Source: Bacillota bacterium
GTDB lineage: Bacteria > Bacillota > Sulfobacillia > Sulfobacillales > JAIMBI01
Direction: 5' to 3'
Assembly (NCBI GenBank): GCA_021846565.1
Contig: JAJZWS010000029.1
Location: 1 to 36,408 of the forward strand
Length of the DNA stretch: 36,408 nucleotides
Below the pieces are notes generated by a model, which saw only the letters and a list, made by a program, of their open reading frames with translations, made no database searches and was not told the DNA's origin. Position numbers and translations under genes: made by a program. Shown in pieces: positions 1-7,548 of the stretch. Within the stretch, counting starts at the first letter, position 1. Each line of letters opens with the position of its first letter.

Positions 1-659
1 CCGGACGTGCCGTCCTTGGTCCACACGGCGACGAACGCGGGGACGTTCGCACCGGATGCCGCCTTGGCCCAGCTCGCGCCGGCGGTCGTGGACGTGTACA
101 GGGCAGACACGGGGTGGCAGCTCCCAAAGCAGTTTGCGGAACTGGCCGCCAGCCAGAGACCCGCTGGCGCGTAAGCGCGTGCAGCGGTCCAAGCGAGGCC
201 GTTGGCCTTCTCGGTCACCGTGAAGTGGAGGCCGCCGTCGCTACTCGACAGCACTTCCGCGGTGCAGGTGTGGCCCACGTCAACGCAGCCCGGGGTCTCG
301 GCCCACACCACCACGTTGTCGGCAGAGTGCGCGTAAAGCCCTTGATACACAAGTCGCGGGGGCAGTGGCAGGGTGGCCCAGTTGGCTCCACCGTCCACGG
401 TCCGGAGAAGGGCTCCGCCCACCCCGGACTCGTTGGACGCCCGCTCAAGCACGAAGCCGATATCGGCGGTCACCGAGGTCACGGCAATAGGAGTCCCCTT
501 GGCCACGGACGTTGGCGTCATCGGGGGCCCTTCGGGGCCGGACCCAAAGCGGGCCGACACCACCTGAGGTGCCTGACGCGCCGGCGGAGCGGACGCGAGG
601 GATCCACAGGCGGTGATGACCCCGACCAGCAGCATGAGCAACCCCGCGGTGACACGCAC
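1..659 (-). CDS. BNR/Asp-box repeat lipoprotein (3' end outside window)
   Basis: The gene is open at the left edge, so only about 219 N-terminal codons are visible. The product starts with a hydrophobic segment and a lipobox (ITAC, Cys at residue 18), so it is probably a lipid-anchored extracytoplasmic protein. At least three Asp-box-like repeats follow: TVDGGANW, SSSDGGLHF and TSTTAGASW. These repeats are typical of beta-propeller proteins of the sialidase or photosystem-II-assembly-factor fold. The GTG start was chosen because GGAGG lies 8 bases upstream; an ATG two codons earlier (663-665) is almost on top of that site. The ligand or enzymatic role cannot be told, because BNR propellers occur in hydrolases and in non-enzymatic binding proteins. 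The neighbouring sequence gives no functional context. Confidence 0.75.
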   Translation of the reverse strand, partial: MRVTAGLLMLLVGVITACGSLASAPPARQAPQVVSARFGSGPEGPPMTPTSVAKGTPIAVTSVTADIGFVLERASNESGVGGALLRTVDGGANWATLPLPPRLVYQGLYAHSADNVVVWAETPGCVDVGHTCTAEVLSSSDGGLHFTVTEKANGLAWTAARAYAPAGLWLAASSANCFGSCHPVSALYTSTTAGASWAKAASGANVPAFVAVWTKDGTS

Positions 660-834
660 CCCCATCCCCTCCAGATCCAACTAACGCCGGCCGATGGGCC
701 GGGGTTGTTGCCGGGGGGACGCCGCCCGCTGACCTACCACACGTCCAGATCTAGGTCTTCTGGCGGGCGCAGTGACTGTCCCTCCTACGGACGACGGAAT
801 AAGCCGCCGACCCGAGCACAAGGCCGATAGAACG

Positions 835-1330
835 GGCGAGTATAGGTTTTGGTCGCTGGTGGCGGGCCACCGGGATGTGCAGCACCTGTGGCTGGGCGAA
901 GCCATCGCGGGGAGGTGGTACGTATTTGTCCGCACCGGGCCCGGGCCTGGACACCGCGATCGTGGGGGTGGCGGCGTGCGTGGCCATGGTGTGGGCCAAT
1001 GGCCGTCGGCACCCACCGCCGCTTGATCGTGTGGTCGAACGTGGGGTCCGCCGCGCGTGCCTTCACCATGGGTCTGGGAGCCCAGGCGCTTTGGCCGGTG
1101 TATCTGGTCGCCGCCCTGATGGGGGCGGCGGTGTCCCTCTACGGTCCGGCGCGGGCGGGCATAGATCCCGAAATGGTGCCGGGGCAGGACTTTTTGGCCG
1201 CCAACGCCCTGGGTGCGACCGTTTCGGGCGGGGCGCTATTGCCGTGGTCGGCGCGGCGGACGCCTGGGTGGCGACGGTCCACGACGTGTACCCGTCCGCG
1301 CGACCCCACGGGGCGGGGGCCGGGACGCGT
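835..1330 (+). pseudogene. Decayed MFS transporter (MFS_3-type) remnant
   Basis: Pieces of one major facilitator transporter can be read in order but in three frames. First comes HRDVQHLWLGEAIA (about 865-910), like the conserved N-terminus of the enterobactin-exporter-like MFS group. Then AIVGVAACVAMVW (about 957-1000) resembles the next helix. Then THRRLIVWSNVGSAARAF and YLVAALMGAAVSLYGPARAG (about 1010-1165), ending in PEMVPGQDFLAANAL (about 1170-1215). The last piece, VVGAADAWVATV, is again in another frame (about 1241-1280). The remainder of the expected roughly 400-residue protein is missing. At least two frameshifts and a 3' truncation make function very unlikely. Sequencing error is a less likely alternative, because the C-terminal half is absent altogether. 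Confidence 0.65.
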
Positions 1331-1647
1331 CACTCGCGCATGAGCGAGGATCTGGGCGAAGCATGACGGTGGATTCGCCAGCGTCCGGTGCATGGCCGTG
1401 GGGGCTGGAGCCACCCGAGGTCCGCAACGCCCGCGCATCGACAGATCCCAGAGATGGCAAGGTCGCGCCGTCGTCAGGGGGCCGTTGGGTCGGTGGACTC
1501 CGTCGTCCGCATGTCACCGCCAGGAAGCGGTCCGGGAACCTGCCCGCGTCCGGCTCGGGTCGGTTGGGAGTCTTGGGCGGTGGAAGCGCGGGCTGTGGGC
1601 CTGATGGCCCTCCCTGTCGGAAGGATGCGAATGTTACGGTCGCGGGC
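1331..1647. other. Intergenic stretch, no gene recognised
   Basis: Open frames exist on both strands but none resembles a known family, has a convincing ribosome binding site, or continues the upstream MFS remnant. It separates that remnant from the convergent methyltransferase gene. Confidence 0.5.
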
Positions 1648-2394
1648 TCATGCCGGGGGCGCCCACGACAATAAGGCGGCGCGCCCGGCCGCCGGGTGCT
1701 GCCAGACGTCAGGATGCGTCCGCAAGCGCTCTCGGAGCCTGGCTTCGTCAGCCGCCTCCGTGATCTCGAACCGCGCGATCAGGGCCGCGGCGGCTTCGTC
1801 TTCCGTTGACCATCGAGGCCCCATGTGCTGCTGAAAGATGGCCACGTCGGGGACGATGTCGTGCTGCAGGAGCAACGGATAGAGGTCCTTGAACAAGCGC
1901 GAGGGGTGCGGGCCCGGACCACCGGGCCAGAGTGGTCCAAACGCCTCGCGCCATCGGGCAAACAATGGGTCCACGTGCACCGCCACTACCACACGGGCCG
2001 TGGCATGCCGCTCCATGGCCCGCACAAAGGCCACGGGATCGTCTGAGAAGTGGACGACGAACGCCGCCAGCGCCACCTCCGCCACCCCGGCCGCTCCCGT
2101 GGGCCACGCGTCGGCAATGACACGCACCCGCGCCGGGACCTCGCTGTCCTCGACGTAGCGCGACAGGTAATGGCGCATCGTGTCAGACGGTTCGACCGCC
2201 TCGACCCGGACACCCGCACGCGCCAGCGGTACCGCAAACCGGCCTACGCCGGCTCCGATGTCCAAGACGGTGCGTTCGGGGCCGACAAACTGGAAGACGT
2301 GGTCCAGTATGGGGGACGCATCGGCCGACTCCCGTTGGACCGCGCGCCACAAGCCCTCGGCCATTCGTCCCATCCGAGGTGCCTCATCTCCCAC
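1648..2394 (-). CDS. Class I SAM-dependent methyltransferase
   Basis: The product (248 residues) carries the Rossmann-fold SAM-binding motif I, VLDIGAGVGRF, at about residues 43-53. The acidic end of strand beta-2, VEAVEPS, follows at 64-70 and should bind the SAM ribose. This pattern is typical of the Methyltransf_11/25 group acting on small molecules or lipids; the substrate cannot be inferred. The C-terminal half contains no recognisable specificity domain. The GTG start was chosen because the protein then begins shortly before the conserved core and a G-rich GAGGGGGG lies upstream. Longer in-frame extensions up to 2463 have unlikely composition. The gene stands alone between the convergent MFS remnant and the LysE-type gene, which lies upstream on the same strand. 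Confidence 0.8.
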   Translation of the reverse strand: MGDEAPRMGRMAEGLWRAVQRESADASPILDHVFQFVGPERTVLDIGAGVGRFAVPLARAGVRVEAVEPSDTMRHYLSRYVEDSEVPARVRVIADAWPTGAAGVAEVALAAFVVHFSDDPVAFVRAMERHATARVVVAVHVDPLFARWREAFGPLWPGGPGPHPSRLFKDLYPLLLQHDIVPDVAIFQQHMGPRWSTEDEAAAALIARFEITEAADEARLRERLRTHPDVWQHPAAGRAALLSWAPPA

Positions 2395-2671
2395 GAGCCA
2401 TCCCCCCTCGTGGTGACGAGTATACGCCACGGGGTGACCGGACCCGCGGGACCGGCCGACCACGAGCCGTGCCGGGACCCTGTGGCTTCACCCAGGGAGG
2501 CAACCCCGCGCCTCCGAGGATGCGCGGGAGGGCACCGCTTGGGCCGAGGCGTGCACGGATCCCCTGTGCTGCGGCTCCGTCGTCACTGACTCGGTAGGCA
2601 GATGAGCCGTGGTGCGCGGGGTGAGGCTCCGTCTCCGTCCGAAGCGTGCGCTACCACGCCGCATGAGCACG

Positions 2672-3313
2672 TTATGATCGCTGGCCGGAAGCCAAAAGCG
2701 CGAGCCCCACCGCGACGATGGCCAGGCCACCTGCCCCCCCGATGAGCGCGCGTCGCCGGGGCGAGCGGACAAACCAGGCGCGCGCCGCGCCTGCGGCCAG
2801 CGCCCAGATGGAGTCCGACAGCACCGCGATGACCGAAAAGACTGCGCCCAGAAACAAAATCTGCGCGCTCACGTGTCCGCTGGCAAACGTCACGAATTGC
2901 GGAAGGATGGCCGCAAGAAACACGAGCGTTTTGGGGTTGGTCCCGCCCACGGTGATGCCCTCAAGAAATGGGTGGCGCCGAGCCGGCCGCTGGGGCAAAG
3001 CGACCAGGAGTTCACCCTGGCCTCGTTCGCGGAACGTTTTCACGCCCAGGTACACCAGGTAGAGGCCGCCCGCCAGCTTCATGACGGTGAACAGCACCAT
3101 CGACTGCTGGGCCACCGCGCCCAGGCCCAAGGCCACCGCGCCCACCTGCAGGTATTCCCCCACGGTGTTTCCCAGCACGCTCCAGAGAGCGACCCGCCGA
3201 CCACTGGCCAAGGCCCGGGATACGACAAACAAGACACTGGGCCCCGGGATCGCAATGACCACGGCGGCCACGACCACGAAAGCGACCCAGTGGGGCCCGG
3301 CAACCTCAAACAC
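2672..3313 (-). CDS. LysE/RhtB family amino-acid exporter
   Basis: This 213-residue protein has about six hydrophobic segments and the length usual for the LysE/RhtB family of inner-membrane amino-acid exporters. The family signature IPGPSVLFVVSRALASGRR is at residues 22-40. The second conserved block, NPKTLVFLAAILPQF, is in the middle. Members export amino acids or homoserine lactones by proton exchange; the substrate here is not predictable. The GTG start has AAGGAG seven bases upstream (minus strand). In-frame sequence further upstream to 3598 is Arg/Ser-rich and unlike the family, so it was excluded. The methyltransferase gene downstream is on the same strand but about 280 bases away, so co-transcription is uncertain. 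Confidence 0.88.
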   Translation of the reverse strand: MFEVAGPHWVAFVVVAAVVIAIPGPSVLFVVSRALASGRRVALWSVLGNTVGEYLQVGAVALGLGAVAQQSMVLFTVMKLAGGLYLVYLGVKTFRERGQGELLVALPQRPARRHPFLEGITVGGTNPKTLVFLAAILPQFVTFASGHVSAQILFLGAVFSVIAVLSDSIWALAAGAARAWFVRSPRRRALIGGAGGLAIVAVGLALLASGQRS

Positions 3314-3505
3314 GACGTCCACTCCTTGTTGGCAGGGCCGACTGGTGGGGGCCGAGAAGGGCCGCGTCGCTGACGACATTATGCCACCGCGGCCGGACCT
3401 CGGTGGGTAGCGGCCAAGCGAACGCCACGGCGAGGGCGGCCGGCAAAGAGCCCCCGCGTGCCAGCCGTCTCGCCGCCAGGACAGATGCTCGACCGGCGGG
3501 AGCCC

Positions 3506-3670
3506 GTGAAGATCGCAACCTACGCGGATTCTCCGGCGCATTGTCGACGACCGCGAGGAAGTCATCGTGACGCGGGCGGGTTGCGCATCCGACGTCATCG
3601 TGGCGGTGGACGACTATGAGTCGCGGCAGCCCAACGTGCATGCCGGAGGAACGGCGAGAGGCGTGGCCAT
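3506..3670 (+). pseudogene. Decayed Phd/YefM-type antitoxin
   Basis: A GTG-initiated frame begins VKIATYAD, like the start of Phd/YefM antitoxins. It then shifts by one base into a frame reading RRIVDDREEVIVTRAG followed by VIVAVDDYESRQ. This matches the conserved middle of the family (a 'DREEVIVTR' strand and a 'DDYESL' stretch). The 'ARANL' helix is shortened by the frameshift, and after about 3670 the reading frame no longer resembles an antitoxin. No RelE/YoeB-like toxin follows. I read it as a remnant of a toxin-antitoxin module; confidence rests on motif similarity only. Confidence 0.55.
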
Positions 3671-3931
3671 GGACTCGCCCGCGGCCGCTCCCAGTGGTCA
3701 TCATGTCATGGGGATGATAAGCCAAAGCGTGCGGGGGCCCGTCCATGGGCTGGCCCCGTGCTGATCCCGCTGGTGCTTCATGCGCCGGCCCGTGCGCGGG
3801 CCATTTTCATCACCTGTGGCGCTGTCGGGGTGGTGGGCCCTGCCATCAGCGCAAGCCAACTATAGTCCAGCGGTCGCCCTGGCGGCCGCGATGGACATCC
3901 GCGCCCTTCGCCGCGGTACCCAGGTGGACCA
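3671..3931. other. Intergenic stretch, no gene recognised
   Basis: No supportable coding region or RNA. It lies between the antitoxin remnant and the terminator serving the convergent SWIM gene. Confidence 0.5.
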
Positions 3932-3981
3932 AAAGACAAGCCCGACCAGTACCCGGCGTCGAGATGCCGTGTACTGGTCGG
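3932..3981 (-). terminator. Intrinsic terminator of the SWIM gene
   Basis: An 11-bp perfect inverted repeat (3942-3952 with 3971-3981) encloses a single mismatch and a further 4-bp CGGC/GCCG pairing (3954-3957 with 3966-3969). The loop is 8 bases. Read on the minus strand, the stem is followed by CTTGTCTTTTGG, a T-rich tail. It lies about 130 bases beyond the stop codon of the minus-strand SWIM gene, so Rho-independent termination of that transcript is the natural reading. Confidence 0.75.
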
Positions 3982-4109
3982 TGCCAACCGGTTCCGTTCT
4001 CTGCCCTGCGCACGTGCGCACCAGCTGCCGGGGCGGGAGATGCGCCGGAGCAGGAAGGGGTTCGTTGGCCCGATCGGCCTACGTCCGGGGCTGCTCCTTT
4101 GTGGTCGGG

Positions 4110-5795
4110 TCAGGGCCGTTGGCCCAGGGTTCGTTCAACCCGAGCGAGCTCCTCCTGGAAGGCTGGCTTTCTGGGGTAGCGGGCTTTGAGCTGGCTCACC
4201 AGCACGCGGGCTTCGTTCATGCCGCCGGCTTTCACCATGCGGTGAATGTGGGCGCACACCTGCTGATAATATGCCCGGGTACTGGCGCGGTCCGCCTCGA
4301 CCTCGATGAGCTCTCCCATCATGGCCACGACGCCGTCGCGATAACGCGGCACCAAGTGCGGGTACAGCGTGTCCACCTCGTGCGGATGGGCTTGACAATA
4401 AATCCAGAGCCGTTCGGTTTCCCCCTCGGCGATGAGAATCTGGGTGTATACGCTGGTGTGCCAGGTGCTTTCCAGCTTGGTCAGCAGGGTGTGGTACACG
4501 TCCGGCCACAGGGCGGCATCGGTGGCGTCTTTGAGTGGAGCGTAATAGCTGACGTCGCCATCGGTGACCAATTCCAGCGCAATCTCGCGTTGCTGTACGG
4601 GTCGGCCCGCCGTGCCCGCCACCTCGTACATCAGTTGCTTCCAGCGCTGCCCCTGGCCGGGGCGCTGGCGCTCGCGGTCTTGGTTCACGCCGTCCCGGGC
4701 CAGACGGAGCGCCTCGTCAAACTGTTGGTTGGCGGCGGCCGCTTGGATGGCCAGCTCCCGCAAGGCCGGCAAGTGGAGGTGCTCTCGCAAGTACGCCTCG
4801 GCACTGGCGGGCTCGCCGTACTCCGCCAGAAGGCCGTAACGCAACAGCGTCACCTCTTGAATCAAGTACCCTTCGTCGCCGGTGCCGCTGCGCTTGAGCA
4901 CGGCCGCGGCGTGGGCCTCCCACTGCGCGCGCCGCTCTGGGCTCGTGGCCAATACCGCCGCTTCGCTGAGCCACGGCACCTGCCAATCTGGCCAACCCGT
5001 CAGCACCCCGTCGCCGGCGCCTTCCAGAAGGCTCAAAAAGACGGCCTCCTCATCCTCCGGGTCCAACGGCGGCACGTCGGTATCCTGCACGCGGGACAGG
5101 CGTCCCAAACTTTCGTCAATCAGGCCGCCGATGAACCCGTCGGAGTCGTCGGCCCTCTCCATCGCGGCGGCGAGCTCATGGACCAGGCAGCGCTCCAGCG
5201 CGATGGCCAGCATCACCTGGCCGTCTTCCCAGGCGGCTTCGGCCTCCTGGGAAACGTCCGCCGCGGTCTCGGTGGCCGCGGAAACCGCGTGGTAGTCTAA
5301 AAACCCCTCGTAGTCGGCCGCGCGGCGCATCGTCTCCTGAATGCGTCGCCGGGCCGCCTCCGCACGGGCGGCCACCGGCTCGTGCTCGCCTGTGAGTTCG
5401 GTCCGAATGCGGTCGGCCAACATGGGCGAGTCGGCCGCCAGGTCCAGGAGGAGCGAGGCCAGCCGCTGAGCCGATTCGGCCTGCACCACGTCCGATAGCG
5501 GGGGGAGGGGGGGCGCCGCGAGCGGTGGCACCCCCCCGCGGCGCTTCAGCAGCACCGCCACCACGTGCTTGCACACCGGCCCGCCGTCGTACGGGCAGTC
5601 GCACGCCGTGCTGACCACGGTGCCGTCCGGCGCCACGTTGACGGTCACCGTGTAGTCTTGCGTGCCTTGCACCACGGCGAGGCCAGCGCCCGACGCGGGC
5701 GCCGCCGCCATGCGTACGCGGCCCGCCTGCAGATACTCGCGGCCGCGTGCCAGGATCACCGGATCTACGTCGGATTCCAATGACTTGAGATTCAT
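4110..5795 (-). CDS. SWIM zinc-finger protein
   Basis: The 561-residue product carries a SWIM zinc finger at residues 65-77 (CDCPYDGGPVCKH, the CxC...CxH ligand pattern). It sits at the end of a small N-terminal beta-rich domain, as is usual for this family. SWIM domains are thought to bind DNA or protein and are often found with SWI2/SNF2 helicases. The remaining ~480 residues are helical, rich in Ala/Leu/Glu, and look like TPR/HEAT-type repeats ending in KARYPRKPAFQEELARV. The ATG start has GGGAGG eight bases upstream. No SNF2 helicase lies next to it here, so its partner, if any, is elsewhere or absent. A long open frame on the opposite strand (3780-5300) is a composition artefact of this gene. 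Confidence 0.88.
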   Translation of the reverse strand: MNLKSLESDVDPVILARGREYLQAGRVRMAAAPASGAGLAVVQGTQDYTVTVNVAPDGTVVSTACDCPYDGGPVCKHVVAVLLKRRGGVPPLAAPPLPPLSDVVQAESAQRLASLLLDLAADSPMLADRIRTELTGEHEPVAARAEAARRRIQETMRRAADYEGFLDYHAVSAATETAADVSQEAEAAWEDGQVMLAIALERCLVHELAAAMERADDSDGFIGGLIDESLGRLSRVQDTDVPPLDPEDEEAVFLSLLEGAGDGVLTGWPDWQVPWLSEAAVLATSPERRAQWEAHAAAVLKRSGTGDEGYLIQEVTLLRYGLLAEYGEPASAEAYLREHLHLPALRELAIQAAAANQQFDEALRLARDGVNQDRERQRPGQGQRWKQLMYEVAGTAGRPVQQREIALELVTDGDVSYYAPLKDATDAALWPDVYHTLLTKLESTWHTSVYTQILIAEGETERLWIYCQAHPHEVDTLYPHLVPRYRDGVVAMMGELIEVEADRASTRAYYQQVCAHIHRMVKAGGMNEARVLVSQLKARYPRKPAFQEELARVERTLGQRP

Positions 5796-6094
5796 CGTGA
5801 ACGCCTCCCTGGCCCATGTGTGACGATGAACGGAGAGATACCAGAGGCCACCGGTCCGATTGGGAGTCCACAGCTATACCGCACGGCGCAACATCCTCAG
5901 GATAAGGCAGTGTTCAGTCGGGGTCGACCATGGGAGAGTCGACGCTCTTCCCGTGGAACCAGTGCGTGACCAAGCCGGCACACGGTGTTAACGTCCGGTC
6001 GCACGGCGGTCATGCATGGGCGATAATGAACCGAGACCAGCAAGGCACACGGCCGTGAGGTCGAATGATGGGGAAAACTAGCGATTGTTTGGAC
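5796..6094. other. Divergent intergenic region
   Basis: This is the upstream region of the minus-strand SWIM gene and of the plus-strand coiled-coil gene. No reading frame here is convincing. The SWIM ribosome binding site (GGGAGG on the minus strand) is at its left end. Confidence 0.5.
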
Positions 6095-6123
6095 TTGACG
6101 GTGAAGGGATGCGCGTCCATAGT
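6095..6123 (+). promoter_or_regulatory. Candidate sigma-A-type promoter
   Basis: TTGACG at 6095-6100 and CATAGT at 6118-6123 are separated by 17 bases. That gives five of six -35 matches and four of six -10 matches. The nearest downstream gene starts about 300 bases later, so either the leader is long or this is a chance match. Confidence 0.35.
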
Positions 6124-6426
6124 GTATAAAAAGGTGGCGCTGCAAAGCTCGACCGCCCGGTGAACGACATCTTGCCTCGGTGACAGCGCACAGACCGGCG
6201 TCGACGGCCCTGTGGGAAGAGTTGGCCACGACTCGACCCGGCTGTGTGGAAGGGGGGAGTGTCGTGAGAACGAACGACCCCCCGAGCCGAAATCAGGGAT
6301 CCCGAGCCGAACGGGGCTCATCCGAGGTCGGATCGACGCTCGCCGTCATCAGATGGCGGACGTCCGCTGGCCGATGGACTGCCGGCAAAAGGCCGTGGGT
6401 CGCCGGCTCGAATCGTTGAGCAGGTG

Positions 6427-6852
6427 ATGGACATGGAGCTCGGGATGTCTGGCGACGATGGTGCTGGGGCGCCTGGCCACGTTACTGGTGCCGGGACCCT
6501 AATCGGCATGAGGGGAGCCCAAGAACCAAAAGGCAGGTCGAGCGGCGTGGTAGAGAGCGGCGAACCGCCGAAACCGGAGGACGAGCGCCCGAGCACCACA
6601 TGGCTCATTCTTGAGCGGCTGGACGACATCAGCGCGCAGGTGAGCGACCTACGCACGGAGGTCAGCGACGTAAGGGTGCAGGTTTCGGACCTCCGCGGCG
6701 AGGGGGTCGAGCTCCGGGCCGTCACGGATGCGCGGTTCGAATCGGTGGACCGGCGGTTCGACCGGTTGGAGCGACGCTGGACGTGGAGCCTCGGTATCGT
6801 GGCCATGATGATCCTGGGTTTGTTGACGAAGTTGCTGTTGCCCGGGGGATAG
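6427..6852 (+). CDS. Small coiled-coil protein with C-terminal membrane anchor
   Basis: The product has about 141 residues. A low-complexity N-terminus is followed by regular heptads (about residues 60-115: repeated 'VSDLR' and 'RFDRLERR' units). A single hydrophobic helix, LGIVAMMILGLLTKLLL, ends the protein. This layout resembles XhlA/BhlA-like phage or bacteriocin-associated proteins and many tail-anchored scaffolds, but no specific family can be claimed. No strong ribosome binding site precedes the ATG, so the true start may be an internal codon such as the ATG at 6508; the coiled coil and anchor would be kept in either case. It stands alone with no phage genes around it. Confidence 0.6.
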   Translation: MDMELGMSGDDGAGAPGHVTGAGTLIGMRGAQEPKGRSSGVVESGEPPKPEDERPSTTWLILERLDDISAQVSDLRTEVSDVRVQVSDLRGEGVELRAVTDARFESVDRRFDRLERRWTWSLGIVAMMILGLLTKLLLPGG

Positions 6853-7522
6853 CGGCCGCGCCCCGGGCACGCGCCGCGGTTTCCTTTCCGCCGCTCGGGC
6901 AGGGCATTGGGTTTCCCCACCGGCGGCCCTGCCCACCGCGCGGCTGCCTGCGCGCCGCCCAATTCCCATATGACGTCTGGGATAAGACCGACGTCCTGGG
7001 CGACGCATGTGACCAAGACTGGGCACGGATTCGGGTGCCTGGACCGCGCGTGGGCGGCGGGAAGGCGCATCCCGAGACAGCGCCCACTTTGCTTCGGCGT
7101 TGGCGTTCCGCGTACGCCGCGTGATTCGTCACGGGGAGGTGCAGCATGAACGTCAGACGAATGTGATGGCGTCGCGCCACCTCGGCCTGGGGAGCCCGTG
7201 ACGCCCCGCCCACACGCGGTCCTCTCAGCGGGGAGGCTTAGAGGGCTACCGGCGGAAACACGTTGGTCGGCGCGCTCGTTGTGCGTGAGCGTGCGTTCTC
7301 ATGCGCCGAAAGCCCATTCGGGACCCGGGACCGCAAGTCGGGGCAGAGAAGAGATGTCTCCTGCGGTGAATCCGGCCAGACTAGGTTGCTAAACCTCGCG
7401 CGGCGCCGGAACCTCGGCCGACACGCTGTCGCCGCCGTCCCGCTGCCGGGGTCGGGGTGCTGGTTTATCGGAGAGGGACACAGCCGGCGTTCGCTGAGTC
7501 AGCGCGGGGGTCGCAGTCACGG
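6853..7522. other. 670-base intergenic region with an inverted repeat
   Basis: No frame here is supportable as a gene. A perfect 9-bp inverted repeat (GGGCAGGGC 6897-6905, GCCCTGCCC 6926-6934, 20-base loop) follows the coiled-coil gene. It lacks a T-tract, so terminator function is uncertain. No tRNA, riboswitch or insertion-sequence signature was recognised in the rest. Confidence 0.45.
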
Positions 7523-7528
7523 TATAAT
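7523..7528 (+). promoter_or_regulatory. -10 element of the pcrA-ligA promoter
   Basis: A perfect TATAAT lies 21 bases before the pcrA start codon; no good -35 hexamer is seen 16-18 bases upstream. Transcription would begin at about 7535, leaving a very short leader that still contains the G-rich ribosome binding site (GGGGGGA, about 7536-7542). Confidence 0.5.
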
Positions 7529-7548
7529 TGTTCCCGGGGGGACGGGCC

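Noticed and set aside
114-830. 238-codon open frame on the plus strand
   Set aside because: It is antisense to the lipoprotein gene, which has a lipobox and Asp-box repeats; the plus-strand product is His/Arg/Gly-rich without motifs.
3780-5300. 506-codon open frame on the plus strand
   Set aside because: It lies opposite the SWIM gene, has no family motifs or ribosome binding site, and arises from GC-rich codon use on the other strand.
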